DNA of 43,861 bases from Lachnospiraceae bacterium TWA4 (GTDB lineage Bacteria; Bacillota; Clostridia; Lachnospirales; Lachnospiraceae): positions 1,962,122-2,005,982 of the forward strand of contig JPZU01000001.1 in NCBI GenBank assembly GCA_000875945.1, read 5' to 3'. Position numbers and translations under genes: made by a program. Each line of letters begins with the position of its first letter. Within the stretch, counting starts at the first letter, position 1. Below are positions 24,670 through 33,729 of this stretch, in pieces. The notes below the pieces were generated by a model. That model saw only the letters and a program-made list of their open reading frames with translations. It searched no databases and was not told where the DNA came from.

Positions 24670-26688
24670 ATGGAACTAACACCACGTATCACAAAAATTT
24701 TGAACCTATTATTAGAACAGGAAAAGGCAATCTCTGAACAAGAGATTGCCGACAAAATTGGAGTGAGTCGTAGGACTGTTATGAGGGAATTTGAATACTT
24801 AGAGCCTAGTTTAAAAGAAGACTATGGAGTAAGCATTGTTCGTAAAAAAGGTATTGGTGTTTGGATAGAAGCTTCAGATGAAAATAAGAAGCAGTTACAA
24901 TTATCTTTAAAAAATTCCCAAAACGACTGGTCTGATAAACATGTCAGAAGGAAGTATTTAACCTTAGAACTTCTAAAAAATAAAGAACCCCGTAAAATTT
25001 TTGCTTATGCCAATCAATTTAATGTCAGTGAATCGACAATTAGTAAAGATTTAAAAGAAATTGAAAAATGGTTTCATGATAGCCACTTAGAGATTATTAA
25101 AAAAGGTGGTTATGGAGTTTCAGTTTCGGGAAGTGAAGAAAGTTATCGATATGCTATTCAGAGATTCTTAAAAGAAAATTCTGAAGATGAAGATATCCGT
25201 TCACTTTTAAATAATGAACGATTAGAGCAAATTACTAAAACATTATTAGCTATGGATGAACCTAGACTAAAGTCTATGACAGAAAGTTCGTTTACGGCAT
25301 TAGTGATGCATATAGCGATTTCAATTGAACGAATTTTACAAGGTGAGCTTATCCATGAAGGACAGTTTAAAGATTTTAAGCCAGAAGCAGAATATATGCT
25401 AGCTGTTAAAGTTGCAAATCAGCTAGAAAAGGAATTTGAATTAACGATCCCCCAAGAAGAAATTAATTATATTATGCTTCATATTAAAGGATCAAAGCTT
25501 CAGTATACGACACAGAATACAGATGCATCCTATCCCCTAGGAGCAGAAAATGTCTTAGATATTGTTGATCAAATGATTGATGCATTTGACCAAGAAGCTG
25601 CATATGAATTAAAATTAGATGAAGATTTTATTCACGGATTACTTGTTCACTTAGACCCCACTTTTACTCGTCTAAGAAATGAAATGAATATCTACAATCC
25701 AATTTTGGAAGATATCAAAAAGGAATATCCAGAAATCTTTGCAAAGTGTAAGAATGCAGCAAAAGTAATTACAAATCAAACAGGTTTTGAAGTAAATGAC
25801 GAAGAAATTGGCTATCTAACGATGCACTTTGGTGCAGCAATGGAGAGAATTAAAGACCAAAAGCACAAAGAGCGAATGGTAGAGATTGGTGTGATTTGTG
25901 CAAGTGGATTTGGAGTTGCAAGACTCATGCTTACCAAGCTTCAAAACCAATTAAAAAAACAAGTGAATTTACACGCTTATGGTAAAGATGAATTGACTCC
26001 CTACACAGCTTCTAAAATAGATTTTTTTGTAACAAGTATTGATTTAGAGCAAAATGGAGTTGATTATTTGCAGGTAAGTCCTTTAATTCCGGAAAGAGAC
26101 ATGCAAAGGATTCGCGTGAAGGTGGATGAATATGCGAGAATGCCTGTAAAAACACAGACCGATGACTTTTCTAGACAGCTTGATGAAATTAATTTTTTAG
26201 CTACAAAAATCAAGCAAGTCATTAAGCGATACAAGGATCTTAGAATTGATGATGATTGTACGTTTAATGAGTTATTAACATTTATTAGTAAAAGTGCAAC
26301 GAATAAAGTACCAACGAGTGTGATTTTAAAAGAAGATTTGTTAGCAAGAGAAAGCTTGATGTCACAAATTTTCCCAGAGCTAAAAATCGCATTATTACAC
26401 TGCAAAACGAGGGCAGTAGATGAAGTAGCTTTTTACACTTGCAGAACAGTAAGTGGAGATTCATTTAAAGACCCTTATCTAAAAAGCATTCAGGCAGCAG
26501 TAATTTTACTCATGCCAATTGATGCGAACAGACAACAAAATTCACAATTGTTAGGGCATATTAGTAGTTCATTAATTGATAATGATGAATTTATGCAAAC
26601 CATTTTATATAGAAGTGAAGAAGAAATTCGAAGTAAATTAGAAAAAATTTTAAAAACTTATTTTAATAACTATTTAAGTCAAGTATAA
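24670..26688 (+). CDS. mtlR: Mannitol operon transcriptional activator, PRD type
   Basis: 672 residues: two N-terminal helix-turn-helix regions (ISEQEIADKIGVSRRTVMREF and FNVSESTISKDLKEIEKWF), PRD1 and PRD2 with phosphorylatable histidines (MHIAISIERI, MLHIKGSKL; LLVHLDPTFTRL, YLTMHFGAAMERI), an EIIB-Gat-like domain with cysteine (GVICASGFGVARLML) and an EIIA-like C-terminal domain (ALLHCKTRAVDEVAFY). PTS phosphorylation at these sites tells the regulator whether mannitol is present. ATG 24670 follows AGGAGG with five-base spacing; GTG 24664 falls inside the ribosome site. Located between IICB and IIA genes. Confidence 0.93.
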   Translation: MELTPRITKILNLLLEQEKAISEQEIADKIGVSRRTVMREFEYLEPSLKEDYGVSIVRKKGIGVWIEASDENKKQLQLSLKNSQNDWSDKHVRRKYLTLELLKNKEPRKIFAYANQFNVSESTISKDLKEIEKWFHDSHLEIIKKGGYGVSVSGSEESYRYAIQRFLKENSEDEDIRSLLNNERLEQITKTLLAMDEPRLKSMTESSFTALVMHIAISIERILQGELIHEGQFKDFKPEAEYMLAVKVANQLEKEFELTIPQEEINYIMLHIKGSKLQYTTQNTDASYPLGAENVLDIVDQMIDAFDQEAAYELKLDEDFIHGLLVHLDPTFTRLRNEMNIYNPILEDIKKEYPEIFAKCKNAAKVITNQTGFEVNDEEIGYLTMHFGAAMERIKDQKHKERMVEIGVICASGFGVARLMLTKLQNQLKKQVNLHAYGKDELTPYTASKIDFFVTSIDLEQNGVDYLQVSPLIPERDMQRIRVKVDEYARMPVKTQTDDFSRQLDEINFLATKIKQVIKRYKDLRIDDDCTFNELLTFISKSATNKVPTSVILKEDLLARESLMSQIFPELKIALLHCKTRAVDEVAFYTCRTVSGDSFKDPYLKSIQAAVILLMPIDANRQQNSQLLGHISSSLIDNDEFMQTILYRSEEEIRSKLEKILKTYFNNYLSQV

Positions 26689-26700
26689 AGGAGGTCCACT

Positions 26701-27203
26701 ATGGCATTATTTGGATTTGGTAAAAAGAAAAAAGCGAACCTGAAACTGTACAAGCCCCTAAGAGTGTAGAAACAGCTAGTAACAATGAAATCTTAAAGAA
26801 AGAAAATATCTTCCTAAACTGCGAACCACAAGCAAAAGAAGATGTTATTAAAAAATTAGGACAAATCTTAGTAAACTGTGGCTATGTTGATGAGCCTTAC
26901 ATTCAAGCAATGTTAGACAAAGAAAAAGTGTTTAATACAGCGATTGGAAATGAAATTGCCATCCCTCATGGTATTGAAGCTTCTAAGGATAGTATTAAGC
27001 AGTCTGGTATTGCAATCATGGTTTTCCCTAATGGAACTGATTGGAATGGTGAAAAAGTTCGAGTAGTTATTGCAATTGCAGGTCGTGGTGATGAACACTT
27101 AGATATTTTAGCAAAGATTGCAGGAAATTTAGCAGATACGGATGATATTGACAATTTGGTAGCTAGTGATGTAGATGCCATTCACAAAATGTTTGTAGAT
27201 TAA
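26701..27203 (+). CDS. mtlF: PTS mannitol-type IIA component (frameshifted in this sequence)
   Basis: It begins MALFGFGKKKK at ATG 26701 with an AAGGAGG site. The frame then fails at the A6 run 26728-26733. Adding one A gives a continuous 167-residue protein through KSVETASNNEILKKENIFLNC, ILVNCGYVDEPYIQAMLDKE and the phosphohistidine motif NEIAIPHGIEASKD to the stop at 27203. EIIA-Mtl proteins are about 145 residues; the extra 20 are a lysine-rich N-terminal extension. Its place after mtlR fits. Without this subunit the IICB permease would be idle, so the break is probably an error at the homopolymer. Confidence 0.85.
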
Positions 27204-27225
27204 CTAATTAATATATATACTATAA

Positions 27226-27248
27226 GGCATGAGGACTTATCCCATGCC
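27226..27248 (+). repeat. Small hairpin between mtlF and the dehydrogenase gene
   Basis: GGCATG and CATGCC with inner GGA/TCC pairing around CTTA. The GGCATGAGGA part resembles the core of the dispersed palindromic family. No T tract follows, so it may affect mRNA stability rather than end transcription. Confidence 0.5.
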
Positions 27249-27268
27249 AAAATATGGAGGTAAAAGAA

Positions 27269-28531
27269 ATGAAAACAAGAGCAGTTAGAATGTATGGTGA
27301 AATGGATTTAAGATTAGAAGAGTTTGAACTTCCAGAAATTAAAGATGATGAAATCCTTGTAAAAATTATGAGTGATAGTATTTGTATGTCAACTTATAAG
27401 TTAGCAAAACAGGGTAAGAAGCATAAAAGAGCTCCTCAAAACATTGATACAAACCCTATTATCGTTGGACATGAATGCTCAGGTGATATTGTAAAAGTTG
27501 GTAAAAAATGGGAAGATAAATTTAAACCAGGTCAGAAGTTTGCACTTCAGCCAGCACTTAACTATCAGGGCAAATTAGATTCTCCTGGATATTCTTATGA
27601 ATTCTGTGGTGGTGCAGCAACTTATTGTATCATGCCTCATGAAGTAATGGAACTTGGATGCTTACTTCCTTATGAAGGAGATAGCTATTACAAAGCATCA
27701 CTCGGTGAGCCAATGAGTTGTATCATCGGTGGATATCATGCAAACTATCACACCAATAAGCAAAACTATGAACACTCAATGGGTATCAAAGAAGGTGGTA
27801 ATGTATTAATTCTTGGCGGTTGTGGACCTATGGGACTTGGTGCTGTAACCTATGGTATTCAGTTTGAAAATCGACCAAAGAGAATTGTTGTTACAGATGT
27901 TGATGATGCGAAGTTAAAACGTGCAGCAGAATGTATCACTGTAGAAGAAGCAAAGGAAAAAGGCGTAGAACTTCTCTATGTAAATACTGGCAAGATGGAA
28001 GATCCTATTAAAGAGTTAATGGATATCACAGATGGACATGGATATGATGACGTATTTGTTTACATCCCTGTAAAGCCTGTTGCTGAAATGGGTGATAAGT
28101 TATTAGCATTTGACGGATGCATGAACTTCTTTGCAGGACCTACAGACAATCAGTTTAGTGCAAACATCAACCTTTATAACTGCCACTATACCAGCTCTCA
28201 TATCATGGGAACTACTGGTGGAAATACTGATGACTTAGTAGAAGCGATTGATCTTGCTGCTAAGGGAGAAATCAATCCTTCAGTAATGGTTACACACATT
28301 GGTGGTATTGATTGTATCGCAGAGGCTACTTGCAATTTACCAAATATTCCAGGCGGAAAGAAATTAACCTATCCTCAGATTGAGTTACCACTTACTGCAT
28401 TAGATGATTTTGAAGAATTAGGAAAGACCAATCCACTATTTGCTAAATTAGATGCGAGTGTAAAAGCTCATCGTGGATTATGGAATGAAGAAGCTGAACA
28501 CATCTTATTTGAGCACTTTGGTGTAAAATAA
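27269..28531 (+). CDS. Zinc-dependent MDR alcohol dehydrogenase, polyol-phosphate type (SorE-like)
   Basis: 420 residues starting MKTRAVRMYGEMDLRLEEFELPEIKDDEILVKI, the GroES-like fold. GHECSGDIVKVG supplies the zinc-site His/Glu, and a Rossmann site reads LILGGCGPMGLGAVTYG. The four-cysteine structural zinc loop of classic alcohol dehydrogenases is missing. Size and the YSYEFCGGAATYCIMP region recall L-sorbose-1-phosphate reductase (SorE) relatives. In this operon it sits where MtlD, an unrelated long-chain dehydrogenase, would be expected, so oxidation of the imported hexitol phosphate to fructose-6-phosphate is inferred. ATG 27269 follows GGAGG; the frame extends upstream to 27254 without support. 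Confidence 0.8.
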   Translation: MKTRAVRMYGEMDLRLEEFELPEIKDDEILVKIMSDSICMSTYKLAKQGKKHKRAPQNIDTNPIIVGHECSGDIVKVGKKWEDKFKPGQKFALQPALNYQGKLDSPGYSYEFCGGAATYCIMPHEVMELGCLLPYEGDSYYKASLGEPMSCIIGGYHANYHTNKQNYEHSMGIKEGGNVLILGGCGPMGLGAVTYGIQFENRPKRIVVTDVDDAKLKRAAECITVEEAKEKGVELLYVNTGKMEDPIKELMDITDGHGYDDVFVYIPVKPVAEMGDKLLAFDGCMNFFAGPTDNQFSANINLYNCHYTSSHIMGTTGGNTDDLVEAIDLAAKGEINPSVMVTHIGGIDCIAEATCNLPNIPGGKKLTYPQIELPLTALDDFEELGKTNPLFAKLDASVKAHRGLWNEEAEHILFEHFGVK

Positions 28532-28565
28532 CAATTATAGATATAATAGACATAAAATAATTTAA

Positions 28566-28609
28566 AAGAATTCCATTTTGCTATTAGAAAAATGGAATTC
28601 TTTTTTTCG
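28566..28609 (+). terminator. Strong terminator ending the polyol operon
   Basis: AAGAATTCCATTTT (28566-28579) and AAAATGGAATTCTT (28589-28602) form a 14-bp stem ending in a T tract. The following 220 bases up to 28825 are very AT-rich with promoter-like pieces (TTGCAA...TATTAT around 28613) but no gene I can support. Confidence 0.92.
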
Positions 28610-28825
28610 TTGCAAATTGGACTAAAATAGTGTATTATATAAAATTGAAAAGGAAATTTGGAAAATTATAAAAAAGGGATAAAAAATCAGAAAATTTAAT
28701 TAAAAAAATATAATTTTCAGAATATAATTACTAGTTTTTTTAATAAAGTTTGTGTAAACTTGTGTTAGTGATAACAAATTGGAATACTAAAAATTGACAA
28801 AATTAGAGATTTTTATGGAGTTTGG

Positions 28826-29023
28826 TGTTATAATCGGTTCAGCAATAGGAGCTGGGGAAGGCGGTGAAAATCCGTCACGATCTCGTCACTGTGATGAAAT
28901 AATTATTTCTCAGTCAGGATACCAGCTTTTGTTAAGAAGATTTTAAGCCTACGAAAGATGGGTGTGTCTTATATAAGCTGATTAACGGTTTTAGTATGCA
29001 CACTAGTATATAGTGTGTTTTTT
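28826..29023 (+). promoter_or_regulatory. Compact cobalamin-type riboswitch with promoter and terminator
   Basis: An extended -10 (TGTTATAAT, 28826-28834) precedes the conserved core GCTGGGGAAGGCGGTGAAAA, then TCCGTCACGATCTCGTCACT, GTGATG and the B12-box-like CAGTCAGGATACCAGC. GCTGG (28851-28855) pairs with CCAGC (28922-28926), and GCGG with CCGT encloses TGAAAA. Where most cobalamin riboswitches have a long P7-P11 arm, there is only a GAAATAATTATTTC stem. Downstream, CACACTA (28999-29005) and TAGTGTG (29011-29017) plus six T make a terminator just before LysR. Ligand is inferred from the core; no aptamer class has been confirmed. Confidence 0.72.
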
Positions 29024-29070
29024 ATTGCAAAACACGCCCCTTTTTTGATATGATGAAAAAAGGAGAAAAC

Positions 29071-30018
29071 ATGGATATTAAACAATTACAGTACTTTGTT
29101 GTCAGCGTGGATATGGGAAGTTTTCATTCTGCATCCGAAGTTTTAATTACAACTCAACCAAATGTAAGTAAAGTTGTAAAGTCATTAGAAGATGAACTTG
29201 GAATGGAACTTTTAACAAGAACTAGAAATGGTGTAGTTATTACTCCAGAAGGAGAAACGATTTATCGTTATGCCATTGAGATTCTTAAAAATATGAAGAC
29301 TATTAGTGACTTCAAATATGGTCAAGATACAGAAAAACTTTCGATTAGCAGTATTCCTAGCAAGTTAGTTGCTAAAGCAGTTGCACAGTTTTATGCACAT
29401 AGTGAGCAACAGGGTACAACAGGTTTTCAAATGGAATTTTGGGAAGATAATGTAGAAGAGTTAGTAACTCGCATACATAAAAGAAAATCAGAAATTGGAT
29501 TTGTTTATTTATCTGATAAAAATCTTTCAGCATTTATGAATCATGTTCGTATGAAAGGATTACATTTTGAGGAACTTGGAAGATATCCACTATTTTTATA
29601 TGCTGGAAAGCAGAACCGTTGGAGCAAGTTTCCAACAATTACCGAACAGATGCTATCGAAGATTAAATTAGTTCAGTATAATGAAAAACATTATTCACTA
29701 TACAGTCATTTAGGTCATTTAAAAGAAGACATTATTTATGGCGCTGAATCGACAGAAGTGGCAACAACCAATAGTGACCATTTTGTTTTTGAATTACTAA
29801 AAAATACTGAATATTGTTCAATTAGTAGCAGTTTTATTGATGACAGCTTTAGAGATGATGACATCGTTGCTATACCAATTGAACCATTAAAAGCGAGTAT
29901 CAGCTTTGGATACATTAGACGCTCAAAAGATGAACTTTCAGAACTTTCGAAAGAATTTCTAGAGTATTTAAAGAAATACCATCTTCAAGATGAATCTAAA
30001 GCTTTGATAAATTTATAA
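29071..30018 (+). CDS. LysR-family transcriptional regulator
   Basis: 315 residues: N-terminal winged helix-turn-helix MDIKQLQYFVVSVDMGSFHSASEVLITTQPNVSKVVKSLEDELGMELLTRTRNGVVITPEGE, then a weakly conserved effector domain (KLSISSIPSKLVAKAVAQFY and on). ATG 29071 follows AAGGAG with a five-base spacer; an upstream in-frame ATG at 29050 lies before that site. It is the first gene after the riboswitch terminator and is followed 24 bases later by the transporter genes, so the regulator itself appears to be under riboswitch control. The ligand is unknown. Confidence 0.88.
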   Translation: MDIKQLQYFVVSVDMGSFHSASEVLITTQPNVSKVVKSLEDELGMELLTRTRNGVVITPEGETIYRYAIEILKNMKTISDFKYGQDTEKLSISSIPSKLVAKAVAQFYAHSEQQGTTGFQMEFWEDNVEELVTRIHKRKSEIGFVYLSDKNLSAFMNHVRMKGLHFEELGRYPLFLYAGKQNRWSKFPTITEQMLSKIKLVQYNEKHYSLYSHLGHLKEDIIYGAESTEVATTNSDHFVFELLKNTEYCSISSSFIDDSFRDDDIVAIPIEPLKASISFGYIRRSKDELSELSKEFLEYLKKYHLQDESKALINL

Positions 30019-30042
30019 TTATTTAAGAGAGGAAAGCTTAGT

Positions 30043-30981
30043 GTGAAAGGAAAACTATTACTCAAACGACTGATACAGATTGTTATTGTATTAATTGGTA
30101 TCAGTTTCATCACCTTCGGTTTGACGTACTTAGCACCAGGTGATCCAGTTACGATTATGTATTCCGCAACTGGTACAATGCCTAGTGAAGAAGTGTTAAA
30201 CGAAGCAAGAGAAACTATGGGACTTAATGATCCTTTTATCGTTCAGTATGGTCGATGGATCGGTAAGGTTTTACAGGGTGATTTTGGTATGTCTTATTCC
30301 AAATCTAAACCAGTTATGGAATTGATTGGTATGAGACTCTGGCCAACTCTTAAGTTATCGTTAGCTTCAATGGTACTTATGCTTTTAGTATCTGTTCCAC
30401 TTGGAATGTTAGCAGCAGTAAAACAAAATAAGATTCCTGATTATCTTGTAAGAGGTCTTACCTTCTTTGGTGTATCTATGCCAAACTTCTTAGTCGGATT
30501 GTTACTTTTATATATCATTTGTTTATGGCTTGGTTTACTTCCAGTTATTTCGACTGGAAAAGATTTTCAGTCATTAATCTTGCCTGCAGTCACTTTAGCG
30601 TTTGCGATGTCTGCAAAATATACAAGACAGGTTCGTACAGCCGTGTTAGAGGAATTAAGTCAAGACTATGTTATTGGTGCAAGAGCTAGAGGAGTAAAAG
30701 AATCTGTAATTTTATGGAAACATGTATTTCCAAACTCATTGTTGCCATTAATTACTTTACTTGGTCTTTCATTAGGTTCTTTACTCGGTGGTACTGCGGT
30801 AGTAGAAGTCATTTTCTCCTATCCAGGACTTGGTAACTTAGCAATTACAGCAATCACCACTTATGACTATCCATTAATTCAAGGATATGTATTGTGGATT
30901 GCTCTCATCTATATGGTTATTAATCTCTTAGTAGATATTTCATATAACTTTGTAGATCCTAGAATGAGAGAAAAGAATTAA
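30043..30981 (+). CDS. ABC transporter permease, NikB/DppB type
   Basis: Inner-membrane subunit of a nickel/peptide-class (PepT) importer. The 312 residues start at GTG 30043 (MKGKLLLKRLIQIVIVLIGISFITF) after GAGAGGAAAG. Six membrane helices, the periplasmic signature YLAPGDPV..., GDFGMSYSKSKPVMELI, and the EAA loop GARARGVKESVILWKHVFPN that docks on the ATPase. The next gene starts 11 bases downstream. Family members carry nickel, cobalt, dipeptides or metallophores, and the riboswitch ahead of the operon favours cobalt or a corrinoid. Confidence 0.9.
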   Translation: MKGKLLLKRLIQIVIVLIGISFITFGLTYLAPGDPVTIMYSATGTMPSEEVLNEARETMGLNDPFIVQYGRWIGKVLQGDFGMSYSKSKPVMELIGMRLWPTLKLSLASMVLMLLVSVPLGMLAAVKQNKIPDYLVRGLTFFGVSMPNFLVGLLLLYIICLWLGLLPVISTGKDFQSLILPAVTLAFAMSAKYTRQVRTAVLEELSQDYVIGARARGVKESVILWKHVFPNSLLPLITLLGLSLGSLLGGTAVVEVIFSYPGLGNLAITAITTYDYPLIQGYVLWIALIYMVINLLVDISYNFVDPRMREKN

Positions 30982-30992
30982 GAGGTGAAGCA

Positions 30993-31811
30993 ATGCTAGA
31001 GTTTATTAAAAAGAATAAAGGATTTACAGTATATTTAATTCTTGCCATAGCGATTGCATTGATTGGAGTATTTGCCCCAGTTTTTGCAACTCATGATCCA
31101 GCAGATGCAATTATGCAAAATGCTCTGCAAGCTCCGAGTAGTGAGCATTGGTTTGGAACAGACAAGCTAGGCAGGGATGTATTTTCACGAGTAATCTATG
31201 GAACAAGAATTTCATTAAGTTCAGCTATACTTTTAGTTGCTTGTATCCTAGTGATTGGTACTTTCTTAGGAGTACTTGCAGGATATTTTGGAGGTTGGGT
31301 TGATACAGTTATCATGCGTATTGCGGATATGATGATTTCTTTCCCAGGTATGGTACTTGCAATTGCAGTGGCTGGTATCCTAGGTGCAAGTATTACAAAT
31401 GCGGTTATCGCAATTACTTGTGTAACGTGGACGAAGTATGCGCGACTTGCAAGGAGTTTAGTTTTAAAGATACGACATAAGGATTATGTTTATGCTGCTC
31501 AGTTAACAGGTTCTAAAACACCTTATATGCTATGGCAGTATATGCTTCCAAATACTCTTCCAACTTTAGTAATTACAGCTGCAACAGATATTGGTAGTAT
31601 GATGCTAGAGATTGCAGCCCTATCATTCTTAGGATTTGGTGCAAAAGCGCCAGCAGCTGAATGGGGATTAATGTTAAATGAAGGGCGTTCTTATTTGGAT
31701 AAGGCACCTTGGTGTACCATCTTCCCAGGTTTAGCAATTTTTGTAGTAGTTGTAGTGTTCAACTTATTAGGTGATAGCTTAAGAGATATCTTAGATCCTA
31801 GAAATGAATAA
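30993..31811 (+). CDS. ABC transporter permease, NikC/DppC type
   Basis: Second permease subunit of the same importer. 272 residues with an N-terminal helix (KNKGFTVYLILAIAIALIGVF), the family motif HWFGTDKLGRDVFSRVIYGTRISL near residue 52, five further helices and an EAA loop (YVYAAQLTGSKTPYMLWQYMLPN). A ribosome site (AAGAGGTGA) precedes the ATG. It is followed by 138 bases with a hairpin before the binding-protein gene. Confidence 0.9.
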   Translation: MLEFIKKNKGFTVYLILAIAIALIGVFAPVFATHDPADAIMQNALQAPSSEHWFGTDKLGRDVFSRVIYGTRISLSSAILLVACILVIGTFLGVLAGYFGGWVDTVIMRIADMMISFPGMVLAIAVAGILGASITNAVIAITCVTWTKYARLARSLVLKIRHKDYVYAAQLTGSKTPYMLWQYMLPNTLPTLVITAATDIGSMMLEIAALSFLGFGAKAPAAEWGLMLNEGRSYLDKAPWCTIFPGLAIFVVVVVFNLLGDSLRDILDPRNE

Positions 31812-31856
31812 AAATTATAAAATATTATTGAAAAGAAAACATTAAGTATTACACGA

Positions 31857-31887
31857 TATATATCCCATCCCTAGGGATTTATATATA
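31857..31887 (+). other. Intercistronic hairpin before the binding-protein gene
   Basis: TATATATCCC (31857-31866) pairs with GGGAT, a TT bulge and ATATATA. There is no T tract. It may be an mRNA processing or stability element that lets the lipoprotein be made in excess of the permeases. Confidence 0.45.
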
Positions 31888-31949
31888 CAAAGAAAACATG
31901 AACTCATAGAGTTATAAAAGAAAACGTAGAAAGGAAAAGGAAACGAAAC

Positions 31950-33644
31950 ATGAAAAAAATAATGAAAAAAGTTGCAGCTCTTAGTTTAGCATTAATTACT
32001 GCTTCAACCATGATGGCTGGATGTTCAGGCGGTTCAAACAAAGAAACTACAAAGGCAGCAGATGCAGGAACAACTGCAGCAGCAGGTTCTGAATCAGTAG
32101 CACCAGCAACTCAGACAAGTGATAAAGTTTTAAAATTTGCTTGTCAGAACTTCTCAGAAAATATTGACCCTATGGCACAGACTAATGCAGCATGGGATGT
32201 AAGTCGTTATGGTATTGGCGAAACTTTATTCAGATTTGATGAGCAGATGAATGCGAATAACTATCTTTGCGACAAACATGAAGTAAAGGATGATGGTAAA
32301 ACTTGGGAATTACATATTAAAGATGGTGTAAAATTCTCTAATGGCAATGATTGTAAGGCTTCTACTGTTAAAGAATACTTAGAATTAATCTACAAAAAAG
32401 AAGCTGATTACAAGAAAGACCCTTCAACTGGTCTTACAAGTACTCCTTCTAAATACATTCCAGGTATTCAATCAATCGAAGCTGATGATAGCACCAATGT
32501 AGTAACTATTAAACTTGAAAATGCTTTATTAGACTTAAATAGCCGTCTTTGCTTCCCATATTTCGTAATCTTAGACCCTTCAGTAGAAAACATGGCAGAA
32601 AATCCTGTAGGTACTGGTCCTTATGCAATCACTGATTACAAGATTGGTAGCAAGACTATGTCTATGAAGGCTAATGAAAACTACTGGAATGGTGTAGTTC
32701 CTTTCAAGGGAATTGAAATCAGCTACATTGAGAAGAGTGATGTTAAGGCTATGGCTCTTATGAATGGTGACGTTAACTTAACAGAAAACGTAGCAGATAA
32801 GACTAAATTAGAGGCTTTACAGACTGATGAAAACTATACAGTTAAGATTACTCCTGGTATCCGTTGTGGTTTTGCATATATGAATGAACAGGATAATCGT
32901 CCATTAGCTAACAAAGACTTAAGAAAAGCTGTATTAATGGCTATCGATGATGAAACCATTTGTAACACCATCGTAGGTGGTATGTATACACCAGGTTGTT
33001 CTTTAGTTCCTTCAACTTTAGATTATGGCTATGATCAGTTAACAGATGCAACTCCATTTGATGTAGAAGGTGCTAAGAAAATCTTAGATGATGCAGGAAT
33101 CGTCGATAGTGATGGAGATGGATGGAGAGAACTTGATGGCAAGAAGATTACTCTTACTCATTACACCTATGACAACCGTGCTCTTAAAGAATTAGCAGAA
33201 GCTTGCCAGGTTAATATTGAAGCAATCGGTATTGATGTAGACTTAAAAGAAACTACAGCTGATGATATTTGGTCTGGTCACTTAGTAACTGGTGATTATG
33301 ACTTATTATCTAACAACTGGACTACAGCTGAAATTGGCGATCCATATAGCTACTTAGATAACTGGTATGGTAAATCAGAAGCTAACTACTGTGGTTACAA
33401 GAATGATGAATATGATAAACTTTATGAAGAATTAGGTGCTACAGCTATTGATGATAAGGCTAAGAGAAAAGAATTATTAACTAAGTTACAGCAGATTCTT
33501 GTTGATGATTGTGTAGCTTTAGTTCATGGTTACTATAACAGTAACATGATTTTCAAAGCAAAAGGTGATGATGCAATCAAGGGTGCAACTACTCACTCAG
33601 CTGACTACTATTGGATTACAACTGATATTCAGCCAGCAGAATAA
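31950..33644 (+). CDS. Extracellular solute-binding lipoprotein, SBP family 5 (NikA/OppA-like)
   Basis: Membrane-anchored receptor of the importer. The signal peptide ends in lipobox MMAGC with lipidated C25, then a Thr/Ala/Glu linker to about residue 60. The family-5 fold follows: WDVSRYGIGETLFRFDEQMN, KDGVKFSNGNDCKASTVKEY, NPVGTGPYAITDYKIGSKTM, DLRKAVLMAIDDETICNTIVGGMY and a C-terminal HGYYNSNMIFKAKGDDAI segment. 564 residues, normal. A low number of aromatic lid residues cannot be used to assign a ligand; nickel, cobalt, peptide or a metal chelate are all possible. Operon context and the riboswitch favour cobalt. Confidence 0.88.
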   Translation: MKKIMKKVAALSLALITASTMMAGCSGGSNKETTKAADAGTTAAAGSESVAPATQTSDKVLKFACQNFSENIDPMAQTNAAWDVSRYGIGETLFRFDEQMNANNYLCDKHEVKDDGKTWELHIKDGVKFSNGNDCKASTVKEYLELIYKKEADYKKDPSTGLTSTPSKYIPGIQSIEADDSTNVVTIKLENALLDLNSRLCFPYFVILDPSVENMAENPVGTGPYAITDYKIGSKTMSMKANENYWNGVVPFKGIEISYIEKSDVKAMALMNGDVNLTENVADKTKLEALQTDENYTVKITPGIRCGFAYMNEQDNRPLANKDLRKAVLMAIDDETICNTIVGGMYTPGCSLVPSTLDYGYDQLTDATPFDVEGAKKILDDAGIVDSDGDGWRELDGKKITLTHYTYDNRALKELAEACQVNIEAIGIDVDLKETTADDIWSGHLVTGDYDLLSNNWTTAEIGDPYSYLDNWYGKSEANYCGYKNDEYDKLYEELGATAIDDKAKRKELLTKLQQILVDDCVALVHGYYNSNMIFKAKGDDAIKGATTHSADYYWITTDIQPAE

Positions 33645-33672
33645 GAATTTCAAGTTGTATAACTATTAACTT

Positions 33673-33701
33673 AATGGGGTCAAAGAATCTTTGGCCCCAT
33701 T
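33673..33701 (+). other. Stable hairpin after the binding-protein gene, without T tract
   Basis: AATGGGG(T)CAAAG and CTTTG(G)CCCCATT form a 13-position stem with a three-base loop. The sequence after it is CTACAAAA, so it is not a classic terminator. It probably protects the upstream mRNA or reduces read-through into the ATPase genes. Confidence 0.6.
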
Positions 33702-33729
33702 CTACAAAATATAAAAAGGTTGGGAATGC

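Noticed and set aside
26064-26405. 113-codon minus-strand ORF
   Set aside because: Antisense to mtlR, no ribosome site.
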